Shown here piece by piece: positions 1 through 8,320 of a stretch of DNA of 64,000 nt. The position numbers and the translations under genes were made by a program. How positions within the stretch are numbered: the first letter of the stretch is position 1; the number at the start of each line of letters is the position of its first letter. The DNA is from Bacteroidales bacterium UBA4331 (GTDB taxonomy: Bacteria > Bacteroidota > Bacteroidia > Bacteroidales > Paludibacteraceae). The stretch is taken from positions 1-64,000 of the forward strand of contig DGTR01000023.1 of NCBI GenBank assembly GCA_002394395.1, given 5' to 3'. Below the pieces are notes generated by a model, which made no database searches, had not been told where the DNA came from, and saw nothing but the letters and a program-made list of their open reading frames with translations.

Positions 1-426
1 CTGCACTCGATGGGTCAGTGGATCCAGGATGGCGAGCGTACCATCTTCGAGACCGTGATCTCGATCGAGAAAGCCAACAAGAAAGTGCTCGTTCCGATGG
101 ACGAAGAGAACCTCGATGGTCTGAATTTCCTTGCCGGCAAACGGGTCGATGAGGTGAATAAGATGGCAGAACTCGGTACGCAACTTGCGCATGTCGATGG
201 CGGTGTACCGAACATCCATATCTCCTTCGAGAAGATTGACGAGTACAACATCGGCCAGTTCATCTATTTCTTCGAGCGCGGCTGCGGTATCTCCGGATAC
301 GTGCTGGATGTCAATCCGTTCAACCAACCGGGCGTAGAGGCATACAAGAAGAACATGTTCGCTCTTCTCGACAAACCGGGATACGAAGAAGAAAGCAAAG
401 CTATCAAAGCTCGTCTGGCGAAGTAA
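1..426 (+). CDS. pgi: Glucose-6-phosphate isomerase, C-terminal part (5' end outside window)
   Basis: This is the last 141 codons of a gene that begins before the window; the frame is open from base 1. The protein end contains the phrase LHSMGQWIQDGER and ends GVEAYKKNMFALLDKPGYEE, which matches the C-terminal region of bacterial glucose-6-phosphate isomerase as I know it from Bacteroidetes. The enzyme interconverts glucose-6-phosphate and fructose-6-phosphate in cytosolic glycolysis and gluconeogenesis. The 3' end overlaps the convergent esterase gene by 23 bp, so the two stop codons interlock and there is no room for a terminator between them. Confidence 0.88.
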   Translation: MHSMGQWIQDGERTIFETVISIEKANKKVLVPMDEENLDGLNFLAGKRVDEVNKMAELGTQLAHVDGGVPNIHISFEKIDEYNIGQFIYFFERGCGISGYVLDVNPFNQPGVEAYKKNMFALLDKPGYEEESKAIKARLAK

Positions 427-1543
427 ACGATACCCGTTTGAGGAAATCGGAAAGATAAAGACGCCAGTTGCGCCACGTATGACCGCCTGTTGTTTCTTGA
501 TAACAATGGGCGGTTTTATTTTTGTCCAGATGCTTGTTGAAACGCTTGGCGTTGCCATGAAACATATCCCTTTTGCCGGTATAGACAAATACCATTGCGC
601 TATCGGCAGGCAACTGGCTTTTATGCACTACAGGAGAAAACATACCGATTGCGTCGAAATATCCCGGCAGCAAATTGGCGGTATTAGCAGCTATGCGTGC
701 CCCGTCAGACAGTCCGGCAATATAATGCTTGCCGGAAACAGGATACGCACTATCCACCATTTGAATCAGTTCCACCAGTCCCTTCTCGATGTCATGGTCA
801 TGGCAGAGCCGCGGATAACTGAAGATATTATTCCATAGCGTATGATGGCTCGGTCTGTCCTCATGCACACCTACGTTGACATCCGGCATGACCAGGATCA
901 TCGGCTTGCATAGACCTTCTGCCACCATATTTTCCAGAATATGAATAGCTCGTCCCCGTTCGCTCCAACTGCCTTCATAGCCGTTGATTCCATGGATCAA
1001 ATACAGCACAGGGTAATCTGAGTTCTGACGGTTGAATGCGGCCGGCAAATAGATATTTACCCGCCGACGCAGTTTCTCATTGGTGCTATACCATGTCGCG
1101 TGGATGAGTTCGCCTTGCTGCAACGGAGCGCGGTATAAGTCAGCTTGCTTGGAACCGCCCACATTGACCACGTTCCACTTATGCATTTTTTGCCAAGCGG
1201 TATCCTGATTAAGGGGATCCGGTTTACGTTTGCCGTTCACCCGGAAACAATAGGTATAGGTCTCCGGGCTGACAGCACGCGTTGTGACATGAAAACATCC
1301 GTCACTCTGCAGCCGCATTTTTATCCGGCGTGTATGATCGGTATAGCGGTTGCTGTCCTCATCCGCGTACAGCAGGTCGCTCTGCACGCTCACGCGCCGG
1401 CCCGGACCGCAGTAGCAGAAACTGAGCGTACTGTCCTCATTCACCGTTACCGACGAGTAGTCATCGGATATGCGGATAGTGCGCGGAGTGCGTGCCTCAA
1501 CGGGAAGCACGCAAACCAGCAGAAGTATCAGAAAAATGATCAT
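404..1543 (-). CDS. Secreted esterase of the alpha/beta-hydrolase (esterase D / feruloyl esterase) type
   Basis: The 379-residue product starts at ATG 1543 (MIIFLILLLVCVLPVEA), a clear signal peptide; an upstream GTG at 1564 would only add seven residues. The N-terminal third looks like an E-set/CBM48-like beta domain, followed by an alpha/beta hydrolase with YLPAAF...VLYLIHG, the nucleophile elbow GLSDG, an aspartate in TGKRDMF and a histidine in GGHTW. This order is typical of the enterochelin esterase/XynZ-like family that removes acyl groups from polysaccharides or siderophores; the substrate here is unknown. It overlaps the end of the upstream PCMD gene by 47 bp, so the two are probably cotranscribed and translationally coupled. 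Confidence 0.75.
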   Translation of the reverse strand: MIIFLILLLVCVLPVEARTPRTIRISDDYSSVTVNEDSTLSFCYCGPGRRVSVQSDLLYADEDSNRYTDHTRRIKMRLQSDGCFHVTTRAVSPETYTYCFRVNGKRKPDPLNQDTAWQKMHKWNVVNVGGSKQADLYRAPLQQGELIHATWYSTNEKLRRRVNIYLPAAFNRQNSDYPVLYLIHGINGYEGSWSERGRAIHILENMVAEGLCKPMILVMPDVNVGVHEDRPSHHTLWNNIFSYPRLCHDHDIEKGLVELIQMVDSAYPVSGKHYIAGLSDGARIAANTANLLPGYFDAIGMFSPVVHKSQLPADSAMVFVYTGKRDMFHGNAKRFNKHLDKNKTAHCYQETTGGHTWRNWRLYLSDFLKRVSFTSPDEL

Positions 1544-2474
1544 AAGCCAAGCGGATATTATCACACCACACTATATTCCCCGGGCAGCCTGTAAAAGGCG
1601 GCATCGAACCGGATGAGATCTGAATAATCATATGCGTCGGTTGCATATCCCCGCGGAAACCTACTTCTTCAATATTCACCATTTTCCCTTGACTGTTACG
1701 GGTCTTGAAACGGTTGTCGGTCAGTTCGTGCCAGGGTTGCTTGCAATCGGATCTGGGTTCACCGTAACACACATCCACGCGGTGCCCGTCTACCCAGCCC
1801 GATGTGCTCTGCTCGATGTACTCCGTTGCTGTACCCACACGATAGGCGTACACATGACCATTCTCTTCCCATCTGTGTTGAAGCACCAGAACGATTTGTC
1901 CTTTATCACGACCTGCTACGTTCTTCACTCTTGTTCCGGCATTCGCATACACGATCTGCCCGTTAGGATTGATCTTCGCTTTGTAATCCAGCACTAAAGC
2001 AGTCGGGCGTTTGGTAAAGGGCACCCCCATATCGATTGCCGAGTTGGGGTCTTTGCTGTGCGCCATAGTCACCGGCTCAGCCAGCACACCCGTATAGAGA
2101 CTGCCGGTAGCGAGCGCCTTCAGGTCTATCCCCACTGCCGTCACTATCTCCAAATGCGTCTCTAACTTGGCGCACCAACCGTTGCCACGACGCTCAGGCG
2201 TCACGCCTACCGACACTTTGTTCACTCCAAAAGCACGCGCAAAAGCATTGCTGCTGCTCCAGGGGGAACTGCCGCGGTTGTATGTCGTGCCATGGATCGT
2301 ATCCGGCTCTGCAAGCATGTACATGGTCTTGGTCTTACCGCCAATGAGTGCGGATTCCTTGATGTACCGTACCGTCCAACTCTCCATGTCGCCAAACGGC
2401 AGCACTTCTACCCGCTCCCGCGCTTGCGACGTGAGCGCTACAATCAGAAATATAACTAAAAATCTATTCTTCAT
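1497..2474 (-). CDS. PCMD-domain-like secreted protein (putative carbohydrate-related)
   Basis: The 325-residue product has a signal peptide (MKNRFLVIFLIVALTSQA) followed by the FGDMESW motif seen near the N terminus of PCMD (putative carbohydrate metabolism domain) proteins. The rest is beta-rich, with a conserved-looking PTALVLDYKAKI stretch and a C-terminal IVWCDNIRLAYD that resembles a jelly-roll lectin end. Start ATG 2474 is chosen over a TTG at 2486 because it opens a cleaner signal peptide. It lies between a small secreted protein and an esterase in a reverse-strand run, which suggests a surface or periplasmic glycan role. Assignment to PCMD is by recognition of the motif; the molecular function is unknown. 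Confidence 0.55.
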   Translation of the reverse strand: MKNRFLVIFLIVALTSQARERVEVLPFGDMESWTVRYIKESALIGGKTKTMYMLAEPDTIHGTTYNRGSSPWSSSNAFARAFGVNKVSVGVTPERRGNGWCAKLETHLEIVTAVGIDLKALATGSLYTGVLAEPVTMAHSKDPNSAIDMGVPFTKRPTALVLDYKAKINPNGQIVYANAGTRVKNVAGRDKGQIVLVLQHRWEENGHVYAYRVGTATEYIEQSTSGWVDGHRVDVCYGEPRSDCKQPWHELTDNRFKTRNSQGKMVNIEEVGFRGDMQPTHMIIQISSGSMPPFTGCPGNIVWCDNIRLAYDHFSDTSAGLRASR

Positions 2475-2482
2475 TTTCAATT

Positions 2483-2848
2483 TCAAAAATACGTTCTAAA
2501 AGTAATCATGATCGCCGAATTGCCTTTCGGCGCCGTGTATAGTTCGCTGTAGGGGCACGCGGTCGGGCTGAACATCGCAAACCACCGCGGAGCCATGCCC
2601 ACCACCCCACGCATCTGCGACATACTCATTCCTACATCTATCAGCAGGTTGGGAGTGATAGGCGGCAGGTTGATATCGAAATACATTCTTCCCTTTCCTA
2701 CCGGACCGCCAAACAGCCCTTTGTCCAAACGGACAGGGCGCATGACAAAACGCTCTGACCAATTGGGTGTTTTCGGCTCCAAGGCGTAAGCCATACTACC
2801 ACACAAAGAAAGGCAGACGAATACTATGATGTGCAACCGCTTCTTCAT
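2483..2848 (-). CDS. Small secreted protein of unknown function
   Basis: The 121-residue product starts with a signal peptide (MKKRLHIIVFVCLSLCGSMAYA) and has a mature part of about 100 residues ending in the aromatic ITFRTYF. A terminal phenylalanine preceded by alternating residues is typical of outer-membrane beta strands, but the protein is too short to be a full barrel. I do not recognise the family. Its start lies inside the 3' end of the glycosyltransferase gene (53-bp overlap) and its 3' end stops just upstream of the PCMD gene start, so it fits in the same transcript. Confidence 0.55.
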   Translation of the reverse strand: MKKRLHIIVFVCLSLCGSMAYALEPKTPNWSERFVMRPVRLDKGLFGGPVGKGRMYFDINLPPITPNLLIDVGMSMSQMRGVVGMAPRWFAMFSPTACPYSELYTAPKGNSAIMITFRTYF

Positions 2849-4034
2849 TTCTCTTTTCCTGTGCCTTTGCGCAATCGGCTATTTCTTCTTGCAGCATCTC
2901 TTCAAACTGCGTTACCGAGTTCTCCAGGGTGTATCGTTTGGCGGACTGATAGTACAACTCGCCTATGTATTTACGCTCGTTGGGATGGTCCAGCCAGTAG
3001 TCGATGGCGCGTGCCAGGTCTTTTGGGTCGCCGGGCTTGAACAGACTGCGGCCGTCCAGCGCGAACTGCGGCGTTGCGGACACATCGCTGTTCGCAATTA
3101 CCGGAACCAGACCCGTTGCAAACGCCTCGATACAACTGATGGCCTCACTCTCCATATCACTGGCATGCACATACAAATCGGTCATTCCGAGGTGGTGAAT
3201 CAACTCTTCTTTGCTTAGATACAGGAACATCGGTTTGTTAGCCAGTTTCTCGCCCAGCGCAACATATTCGTCATATTTAGGTCCCTTACCTGCAAAAACC
3301 AACTGAATCTGGTCTGCATACTTGCTATATGGCACCGCATTGATGAGCACGTCCTGACGCTTCTCGCCGGACAGACGCCCAACCATCGTAATCACTATTT
3401 TTCCTTCCAACTCTGCACTCTTTGCGGGACGCCCGTGATCGATAAACTCCTTTCCCGCCTCCAGAAACTCGTTCTGGATTCCGTTACTGATCACATGGAT
3501 TTTGGCGGTGTAGCCGCGCTCGGCTATCATGTCGCCCATGAATTTAGACGGCACATGTACATGACGCACACGGTTATATATGTTGCTTCGGAAACTCTTG
3601 TAAAACAGCTCATTAAACCATTCCACTTTGCCCATATTCACCGAAGAAGTCATGTTCTCCGGCTGGATATGAAAAGCAGCCGTCACCGGTTTGCCTATTT
3701 CGTTGCAATAATTGATTGCCTCCATTGAGATGCCAAACGGCACGAAAATATGCACTATGTCCGCCCAGTCGCACGCGTCATGCACGATGTTTTTGTTGTT
3801 TTTCGCAAAACTGAAATCATGTTTGTCGCACAATGGCTGGAATACCGGAATATTGAACTTTTTTGTAGTGAAATCACCATCTGTTAAATTGTTCTCTTTG
3901 TACTCCGGCGTATCCCAACAAAGTGCACATACTTCATGCCCTCGTTTCCGCAGTTCTCCTGCAAAACGCTGGGCGGAGATACTGGTCCCGTTATTCGTGG
4001 TATAAAAACTGTCAATGACGAATAAAATCTTCAT
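2796..4034 (-). CDS. Family 4 glycosyltransferase (GT-B fold)
   Basis: The start is set at ATG 4034 (MKILFVIDSFYTTNNGTSIS), where GT4 homology begins; the open frame extends 41 codons further but without family features. The 412-residue product has an N-terminal donor-free Rossmann half (GTSISAQRFAGELRKRGHEV) and a C-terminal half with ITMVGRLSGEKRQDVLINA, VFAGKGP and the EX7E-like region ESEAISCIEAFATGLVPVIA typical of retaining GT4 enzymes. The nearest type I can name is the diacylglycerol or polysaccharide glucosyltransferase group. It is cytosolic or membrane-peripheral. It is transcribed away from the AraC regulator at 4212, with which it shares a 177-bp intergenic region. Confidence 0.82.
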   Translation of the reverse strand: MKILFVIDSFYTTNNGTSISAQRFAGELRKRGHEVCALCWDTPEYKENNLTDGDFTTKKFNIPVFQPLCDKHDFSFAKNNKNIVHDACDWADIVHIFVPFGISMEAINYCNEIGKPVTAAFHIQPENMTSSVNMGKVEWFNELFYKSFRSNIYNRVRHVHVPSKFMGDMIAERGYTAKIHVISNGIQNEFLEAGKEFIDHGRPAKSAELEGKIVITMVGRLSGEKRQDVLINAVPYSKYADQIQLVFAGKGPKYDEYVALGEKLANKPMFLYLSKEELIHHLGMTDLYVHASDMESEAISCIEAFATGLVPVIANSDVSATPQFALDGRSLFKPGDPKDLARAIDYWLDHPNERKYIGELYYQSAKRYTLENSVTQFEEMLQEEIADCAKAQEKRNEEAVAHHSIRLPFFVW

Positions 4035-4149
4035 AATTTTTTCTTGTTTCGTGAGTTGTTTTTTCAAAATGGGCTGCAAAAATACTGCTTTATAATCAAT
4101 TATCGCTTTTCTAATCCGTGCGAAGATTGTTCTAATTCTACTAATCCGC

Positions 4150-4180
4150 TTGCACATGTCAAAAAATTGTTGTACCTTTG
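4150..4180 (+). promoter_or_regulatory. Bacteroidetes promoter of the AraC-type gene
   Basis: TTG at 4150-4152 and TACCTTTG at 4173-4180 are separated by 20 bp, matching the Bacteroidetes -33/-7 pattern. It is 31 bp upstream of the ATG at 4212. Confidence 0.8.
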
Positions 4181-4211
4181 CACACGAATTGTTCTAAAAC
4201 GCATATAATAC

Positions 4212-5105
4212 ATGGAGACACAAAAGCAAGAAAACGACATTTTGCTAGACTTTTCAGGTTTTGAATGGGTTAGTTTTATCCCCGGAGAGACATCCGTGGA
4301 CGATATATGCGTCATGCATGCCAAAGGTGAAAAAAGTGCTTTTATCAATCGGATTATTCCCGAGCAGTATTTTTCGCCGAGTTATTGTTTCCAAATTGTG
4401 AATAAAGGATTCGGCAAGATCTATATCAACAACGAAGAATATGATATTAAAGCCAATGACGGATTTCTCTTGGTTCCAGATTTCTTGGTAAAGCGCCCCA
4501 CCGAATTGGAAGGTATAGATATGTATATCTTAGCCGTCTCCCGAGCATTTATGGCGGAAATGAATCTCCAATTTCCCTTGTCACTCATTTCACATATCTA
4601 TATCCATCCCGTTTGGCACATGAACGCGCAGAAGGTGCAAGGTGTTATCCGTTATTTTGACTTGCTTCGCGAAGTGGTGGCCGCACAAAACCGCACTGCC
4701 GCCATGCTTCTCGTCAATTCGCTTTTCCACTTTCTGGCAGGGGAAATTGCCAACACCAAAATGCATGCGCCGTCCATGTCACGCAACGAAGATATCACAG
4801 GGCGTTTCATGCACCTCGTGGATGCCCATTGCGAACAGCAGCACTCACTCGATTGGTACGCCGACCAGCTTTGCCTCTCCACGCGCTACGTAGCCAACAC
4901 TATCAAAGAGACACTCGGCATTCCTGCCAGTTCGTTTATCGAACGCGCACTCATGCAGCGTGCCAAAACACTTCTTGTCTCTACGCCTATGCCCATACAG
5001 CAAATAGCTGACCAGCTCGGCTTCCGGAACCAAAGCCATTTCGGCACATTCTTCAAACGCCACGAAGGACTATCCCCCGCAGCGTTTAGAAAAAAGAAAG
5101 AGTAA
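4212..5105 (+). CDS. AraC/XylS-family transcriptional regulator
   Basis: The 297-residue protein has an N-terminal cupin-like sensing domain of about 180 residues (YIN-NEEYDIKANDGFLLVPDF region) and a C-terminal AraC DNA-binding domain from about residue 200. The second helix-turn-helix is plain: IQQIADQLGFRNQSHFGTFFKRHEGLSPAAFRK. The ligand is not identifiable. It is divergent from the glycosyltransferase operon at 4034, which is a plausible target by position only. A 15-bp perfect palindrome (CGGGAC-CAT-GTCCCG, 5148-5162) follows the gene but lacks a T-tract. Confidence 0.88.
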   Translation: METQKQENDILLDFSGFEWVSFIPGETSVDDICVMHAKGEKSAFINRIIPEQYFSPSYCFQIVNKGFGKIYINNEEYDIKANDGFLLVPDFLVKRPTELEGIDMYILAVSRAFMAEMNLQFPLSLISHIYIHPVWHMNAQKVQGVIRYFDLLREVVAAQNRTAAMLLVNSLFHFLAGEIANTKMHAPSMSRNEDITGRFMHLVDAHCEQQHSLDWYADQLCLSTRYVANTIKETLGIPASSFIERALMQRAKTLLVSTPMPIQQIADQLGFRNQSHFGTFFKRHEGLSPAAFRKKKE

Positions 5106-5218
5106 GTTGTATATCGAATAAATATACTGTTTAGAACAGGACCATCACGGGACCATGTCCCGAGAAGAACCTAAGAAAAGTACAATCAGAACAATAACTA
5201 CTAAAAAATCGGCACGCA

Positions 5219-6493
5219 TTAGAGTGTCGATTTTTGTATCTGAACGCCGATCAATCGGTCGTACCGCGCGCCGAAAGGACGCCAATAGACATAGACGGCG
5301 TATTCATTTTCGGTCTGCCAATAACTGCCATCCACTCGCTGGGTGGTAGTTTTTTGTCCTTTGGGCACAAACCAATACTGGTAGTCATACCCACCCTGTT
5401 TCACCAAGGCCGTGAGCCAATAAACTTTGGCTTCCGCGTCATACTGCATGCGGTTACGGAGGCTTAATTCGTTCCCGAAGATCTCCCCGCCGACATACAG
5501 CATGCCGTCAAACCACGGCTTCTCAGCCGGAACTGTCCAATAGACCCACATATACTCCGCCTCCGTATCACTGTCGTTCGTGCGCTCGGCGTTCACTACA
5601 AAGCGGCCGTCGGAGTCGAACTCATGGATATATTGCCCTTTCGTAATCTCGTTCGGGAAGAGCAAGGCGTGATAATCGCCCATCTCGTGATACACGCGGT
5701 CGATGCCGTAACCCGCGTAGAAACAGGAGAAAGCATCGAAATGGTGGTACTCGTTTCCCGCCTCGAAGATGAGGGCTTTGTTATTGATGTACCTGAGCCG
5801 ATTAGGCTCCACGAAGGTCGGTTGCGTCATCGTCACCGCATTGTCCGGCCGGTTGTTCTGCGTCACCACCACCCGGAACTCTGAGGGCTGGAGGTTATTA
5901 GCCAGATTCTGCAGGCTGACATCCACATCCACCTGCTGGTAACGTCCGTTGAACTCGATATCCGTATTCGCGCGTACTTTCGTGTCGATCTTCACCATCG
6001 GCTCCACCACGCAGAAATCCACCTCCGCCACGCGGTTATCGGGATTGCCGTCTTCGTAGATCGTCAGGCGGTAGTTGCCACTCTTGGTAAGCGCCATGTC
6101 CTCGTTCGGAAAATCAAACCAATAGTGCGTATATTCGCGGCTGGTATTGATCGAGTGCTCGTAATCGGTGATGTCCCGCGTCGTAAATCCCCGCAGGTAC
6201 TCCGATGACAACATTCCGTCATTCACCTTCATCAATCCATCATTCAGCGAAGCGGAACAATTCATCATTTGTACCGTATAGGTGTACATCCTCACGTCGT
6301 GGCTCATCTCGTCGAAGGATATATGCAGGGTGTTGTCCGGCTCCGTTCCGTCCACTACTCCGTTCTCCAGCAGCAACACTTTTCGCTCCACGCGCAACGT
6401 GCGCACCTGTTCATTAAATACACGCGTGTGCGTCTGCGCAGAAAGTCCCATCGAGAGGACACAAAAGAATAATATAAATACGATTTTTCTCAT
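5219..6493 (-). CDS. Type IX secretion system plug protein (DUF5103 family)
   Basis: The start is ATG 6493 (MRKIVFILFFCVLSMGLSAQ), a signal peptide, positioned directly below a good promoter; the frame remains open upstream through the tRNA, which cannot be coding. The 424-residue mature protein carries the N-terminal beta domain (RTLRVERKVLLLENG, then LHISFDEMSHDVRMYTYTV) and a C-terminal segment with GEIFGNELSLRNRMQYD and a YVYWRPFG ending typical of the DUF5103 family. In Flavobacterium this family is the Plug that seals the periplasmic side of the SprA translocon. Together with porU and porV at the right end it points to a working T9SS. Family assignment is from recall of the domain. Confidence 0.75.
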   Translation of the reverse strand: MRKIVFILFFCVLSMGLSAQTHTRVFNEQVRTLRVERKVLLLENGVVDGTEPDNTLHISFDEMSHDVRMYTYTVQMMNCSASLNDGLMKVNDGMLSSEYLRGFTTRDITDYEHSINTSREYTHYWFDFPNEDMALTKSGNYRLTIYEDGNPDNRVAEVDFCVVEPMVKIDTKVRANTDIEFNGRYQQVDVDVSLQNLANNLQPSEFRVVVTQNNRPDNAVTMTQPTFVEPNRLRYINNKALIFEAGNEYHHFDAFSCFYAGYGIDRVYHEMGDYHALLFPNEITKGQYIHEFDSDGRFVVNAERTNDSDTEAEYMWVYWTVPAEKPWFDGMLYVGGEIFGNELSLRNRMQYDAEAKVYWLTALVKQGGYDYQYWFVPKGQKTTTQRVDGSYWQTENEYAVYVYWRPFGARYDRLIGVQIQKSTL

Positions 6494-6501
6494 TTTCGGT
6501 G

Positions 6502-6532
6502 CAAAGGTACAAAATTTATAGCAATTATACAA
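6502..6532 (-). promoter_or_regulatory. Promoter of the T9SS plug gene
   Basis: On the reverse strand TTG (6530-6532) and TACCTTTG (6502-6509) are exactly 20 bp apart and lie 9 bp upstream of the ATG at 6493. Confidence 0.78.
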
Positions 6533-6549
6533 AAAAAATGCCAAAAAAT

Positions 6550-6580
6550 TTGCACAATTCAAAAAAAAGCAGTACCTTTG
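6550..6580 (+). promoter_or_regulatory. Promoter of tRNA-Thr
   Basis: TTG (6550-6552) and TACCTTTG (6573-6580) with a 20-bp spacer containing an A8 tract. Transcription would begin near 6587, about 47 bp before the tRNA. The reverse promoter for the plug gene lies immediately to the left. Confidence 0.78.
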
Positions 6581-6590
6581 CACCCGCTTT

Positions 6591-6628
6591 TGACCAAATG
6601 GTACATTGTAAATGACCAAATGGTACAT
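6591..6628 (+). repeat. Two direct copies of TGACCAAATGGTACAT in the tRNA-Thr leader
   Basis: TGACCAAATGGTACAT occurs at 6591-6606 and 6613-6628. With its left neighbour the second copy reads TAAATGACCAAATGGTACAT, 18 of 20 bases identical to the reverse complement of a sequence found at 33751-33770 (inside lpdA) and 57075-57094 (between lptD and slyD). It is a dispersed repeat family of this genome. Confidence 0.7.
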
Positions 6629-6633
6629 GGCTT

Positions 6634-6706
<73 letters not shown>

Positions 6707-6713
6707 CACAAGA

Positions 6714-6740
6714 AACCTCATCCTTTCGGGTGAGGTTTTA
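6714..6740 (+). terminator. Terminator of tRNA-Thr
   Basis: Stem AACCTCA-CC/GGGTGAGGTT with a TTTC loop followed by TTTT, starting 8 bp after the tRNA. Confidence 0.75.
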
Positions 6741-6769
6741 TAGCTTAAAAGCACAAATAACTCGCTATT

Positions 6770-7035
6770 ATGCAAACTATCCAGCTGAACAACGGCATTG
6801 AGATGCCTCTTTTGGGATACGGTGACTACCTCCGCCGCATCATCGCTATGCTCCCTAACGTTTAAATTACATACTTACCATGTTACACATCAACGAAGAA
6901 GTAGCAAGATGTCTGCTCTGTTATGACGCTCCTTGCGGAGAGAAAGTGGCTCGAGCGACGCGCTGGAGTTCATCCGTCTCGTCTGCCCCACCGGCGCTAT
7001 CGGCATAGCCAAACGCATCCTAAAAACGAAATAAA
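6770..7035 (+). pseudogene. Decayed redox genes: aldo/keto reductase start and Fe-S protein fragments
   Basis: Two remnants are readable. At 6770-6865 an open frame begins MQTIQLNNGIEMPLLGYG, the N terminus of an aldo/keto reductase, then runs into unrelated sequence and stops after 31 codons. At 6880 a second frame begins MLHINEEVARCLLCYDAPCG, resembling the N-terminal Fe-S region of PreT/GltD-type oxidoreductases; after a frame change the same stretch gives EFIRLVCPTGAIGIAKR up to the stop near 7034, a ferredoxin-like cysteine motif. Both are far too short to function and directly precede a flavodoxin gene, so the area looks like a deleted redox operon. The family names rest on short matches. 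Confidence 0.6.
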
Positions 7036-7050
7036 ACAAATCTCACAAAT

Positions 7051-7548
7051 ATGCAAAACATGAGAAAGATCTTTTTACTTTGTATGGCGGTAATGATGAC
7101 CGTCGCTGGATTAGAGGCAAAGACCCTCGTAGTGTATTTCTCGGCAACGGGAACAACCAAAGCAGCTGCGGAACAGATTGCAAAAGACCAGAAAGCGGAT
7201 CTCTGGGAGATTGTGCCGGCAGAGAAATATACGGCAGCTGATCTGGACTGGAGAGACAAGCAATCTCGTTCATCCATTGAGATGGCAGACCCGGACGCTC
7301 GTCCTGCTATCAAACAATGCACGAACATCCTACCCTACGATGTTATTTATGTGGGGTATCCTATCTGGTGGGGCATTTGTCCAAGAATCATCAATTCATG
7401 GATTGACAACAATCTGCCGCAGTTAGAGGGCAAGAAGTTAATCCCTTTCGCCACTTCCGGCAGCAGCACGATTGAGCAATCCGTTCAGTATTTACGCAAG
7501 ACCTACCCGACGCTCAAATGGGAGAATGGGCAACTGAAGAACCAATAA
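7051..7548 (+). CDS. Secreted flavodoxin, C-terminally short
   Basis: The 165-residue protein has a signal peptide (MRKIFLLCMAVMMTVAGLEA; the ATG at 7060 is an equally good start) and then a flavodoxin domain: the FMN phosphate loop VVYFSATGTTKAAAEQIA, IVYVGYPIWWG-like segment (YDVIYVGYPIWWGICP) and FATSGSSTIEQS. It ends ...LKWENGQLKNQ, where related secreted flavodoxins continue for roughly 15-20 residues with one more helix. The shortened end, next to two decayed redox genes, suggests that it is eroding too, or that it survives as a minimal form. It would carry electrons in the periplasm. Confidence 0.75.
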   Translation: MQNMRKIFLLCMAVMMTVAGLEAKTLVVYFSATGTTKAAAEQIAKDQKADLWEIVPAEKYTAADLDWRDKQSRSSIEMADPDARPAIKQCTNILPYDVIYVGYPIWWGICPRIINSWIDNNLPQLEGKKLIPFATSGSSTIEQSVQYLRKTYPTLKWENGQLKNQ

Positions 7549-7611
7549 CCATCAGTTTTTTCAATTTAGTTCACAGAGCGCACTGGACACCGTGACATCG
7601 GACCGATGGTA

Positions 7612-7656
7612 GAAGAGAGAGAGAGCCGCCTTTTCGGGCGGCTCTCTCTTCTCTCC
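7612..7656. terminator. Bidirectional terminator between flavodoxin and the mcm fragment
   Basis: A long stem, AGAGAGAGCCGCC/GGCGGCTCTCTCT around TTTTCG, lies between convergent units. It is followed at 7657-7688 by a G/C-rich stretch (CCCCCTCTAT then G11 and GAGCCGGAGGGGG) resembling another dispersed Bacteroidetes repeat. Confidence 0.7.
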
Positions 7657-7688
7657 CCCTCTATGGGGGGGGGGGAGCCGGAGGGGGC

Positions 7689-7873
7689 TTACTCTTGCAT
7701 CAAGAGTTGCATCACAACTTTAGCGGAGTATGCAACCGGGGTGCCGGGGCCGAAGATGGCGGCAACGCCGGCTTTGTAGAGGAAGTCATAGTCCTGCGCG
7801 GGGATGACACCACCGGCAGTAACCATGATATCCGGACGACCGAGTTTCTTGAGTTCCTCGATGACCTGCGGGA
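7689..7873 (-). pseudogene. Detached 3' end of methylmalonyl-CoA mutase large subunit
   Basis: This 185-bp block aligns without gaps to 25908-26092, the 3' end of the intact gene, with 13 base differences (93% identity). All 13 are silent: the last 60 residues, from PQVIEELKKL to LLMQE and the stop, are identical. Homology ends abruptly at 7873. The frame stays open upstream to 8072 but that part shows no protein-like character. The block is in direct orientation relative to the intact copy and marks the left limit of the accessory island. Confidence 0.9.
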
Positions 7874-8102
7874 CGATGGACATGGACGGGGGTATGCGTG
7901 GGGGCAGGGCAAAAAGAGACTCAGACCGCGCAAGGGCATAGAAGGAGCACAAAAGAAATTCGGGCGTCCGTACGGATAGCAGGGGCACGGTGGAGTCAGC
8001 CCCGCGCGCAAAGACTACTGACTTTGGCAAAGGCGGTGTCGCCGCAGACATCTTCGGGCACAGGGCACACAAGGTTGGCTACGGAAAAGTGGGTAATGGA
8101 AA

Positions 8103-8272
8103 GGATGCAAAAGAATAATACTTGTTTTTGCAAGCAAAGGAAGGAGGCTGCACTCTGCAACCTCTCATTGTGAGAATACAGTCACACGCAAAGGAACAGC
8201 CCCAAAGAAAGTTTCCATAACACACAGCCGTGTGCAATGCGAACTCCTTATTGAAAGGGGGATAAAAATATG
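8103..8272 (-). repeat. Structured repeat E, left copy (inverted relative to 25741-25921)
   Basis: Read on the reverse strand this block matches 25741-25921 in several stretches: TATTTTTATCCCCCTTT, ATGGAAACT(T/C)TCT(T/G)TGGGG, CTTCCTTTGC(T/C)TGCAAAAACAA and TTATTCTT..GCATC. Between them, two hairpins are kept while their stem sequence differs (see the right copy). The two copies are inverted with respect to each other and enclose about 17.5 kb. Confidence 0.7.
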
Positions 8273-8320
8273 TCAAAGAACATTCGTGCGTATAACGCAC
8301 TCCTCATTAAAGTTTTATGA

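Noticed and set aside
5148..5162. Palindrome CGGGAC-CAT-GTCCCG as terminator of the AraC-type gene
   Set aside because: The stem has only six pairs and no T-tract follows; it could equally be a protein-binding site.
7876..8072. Upstream extension of the mcm fragment frame to a 127-residue protein
   Set aside because: Homology to mcm stops at 7873; the added residues have no protein-like pattern and no promoter or start signal. Treated as a gene-end remnant.
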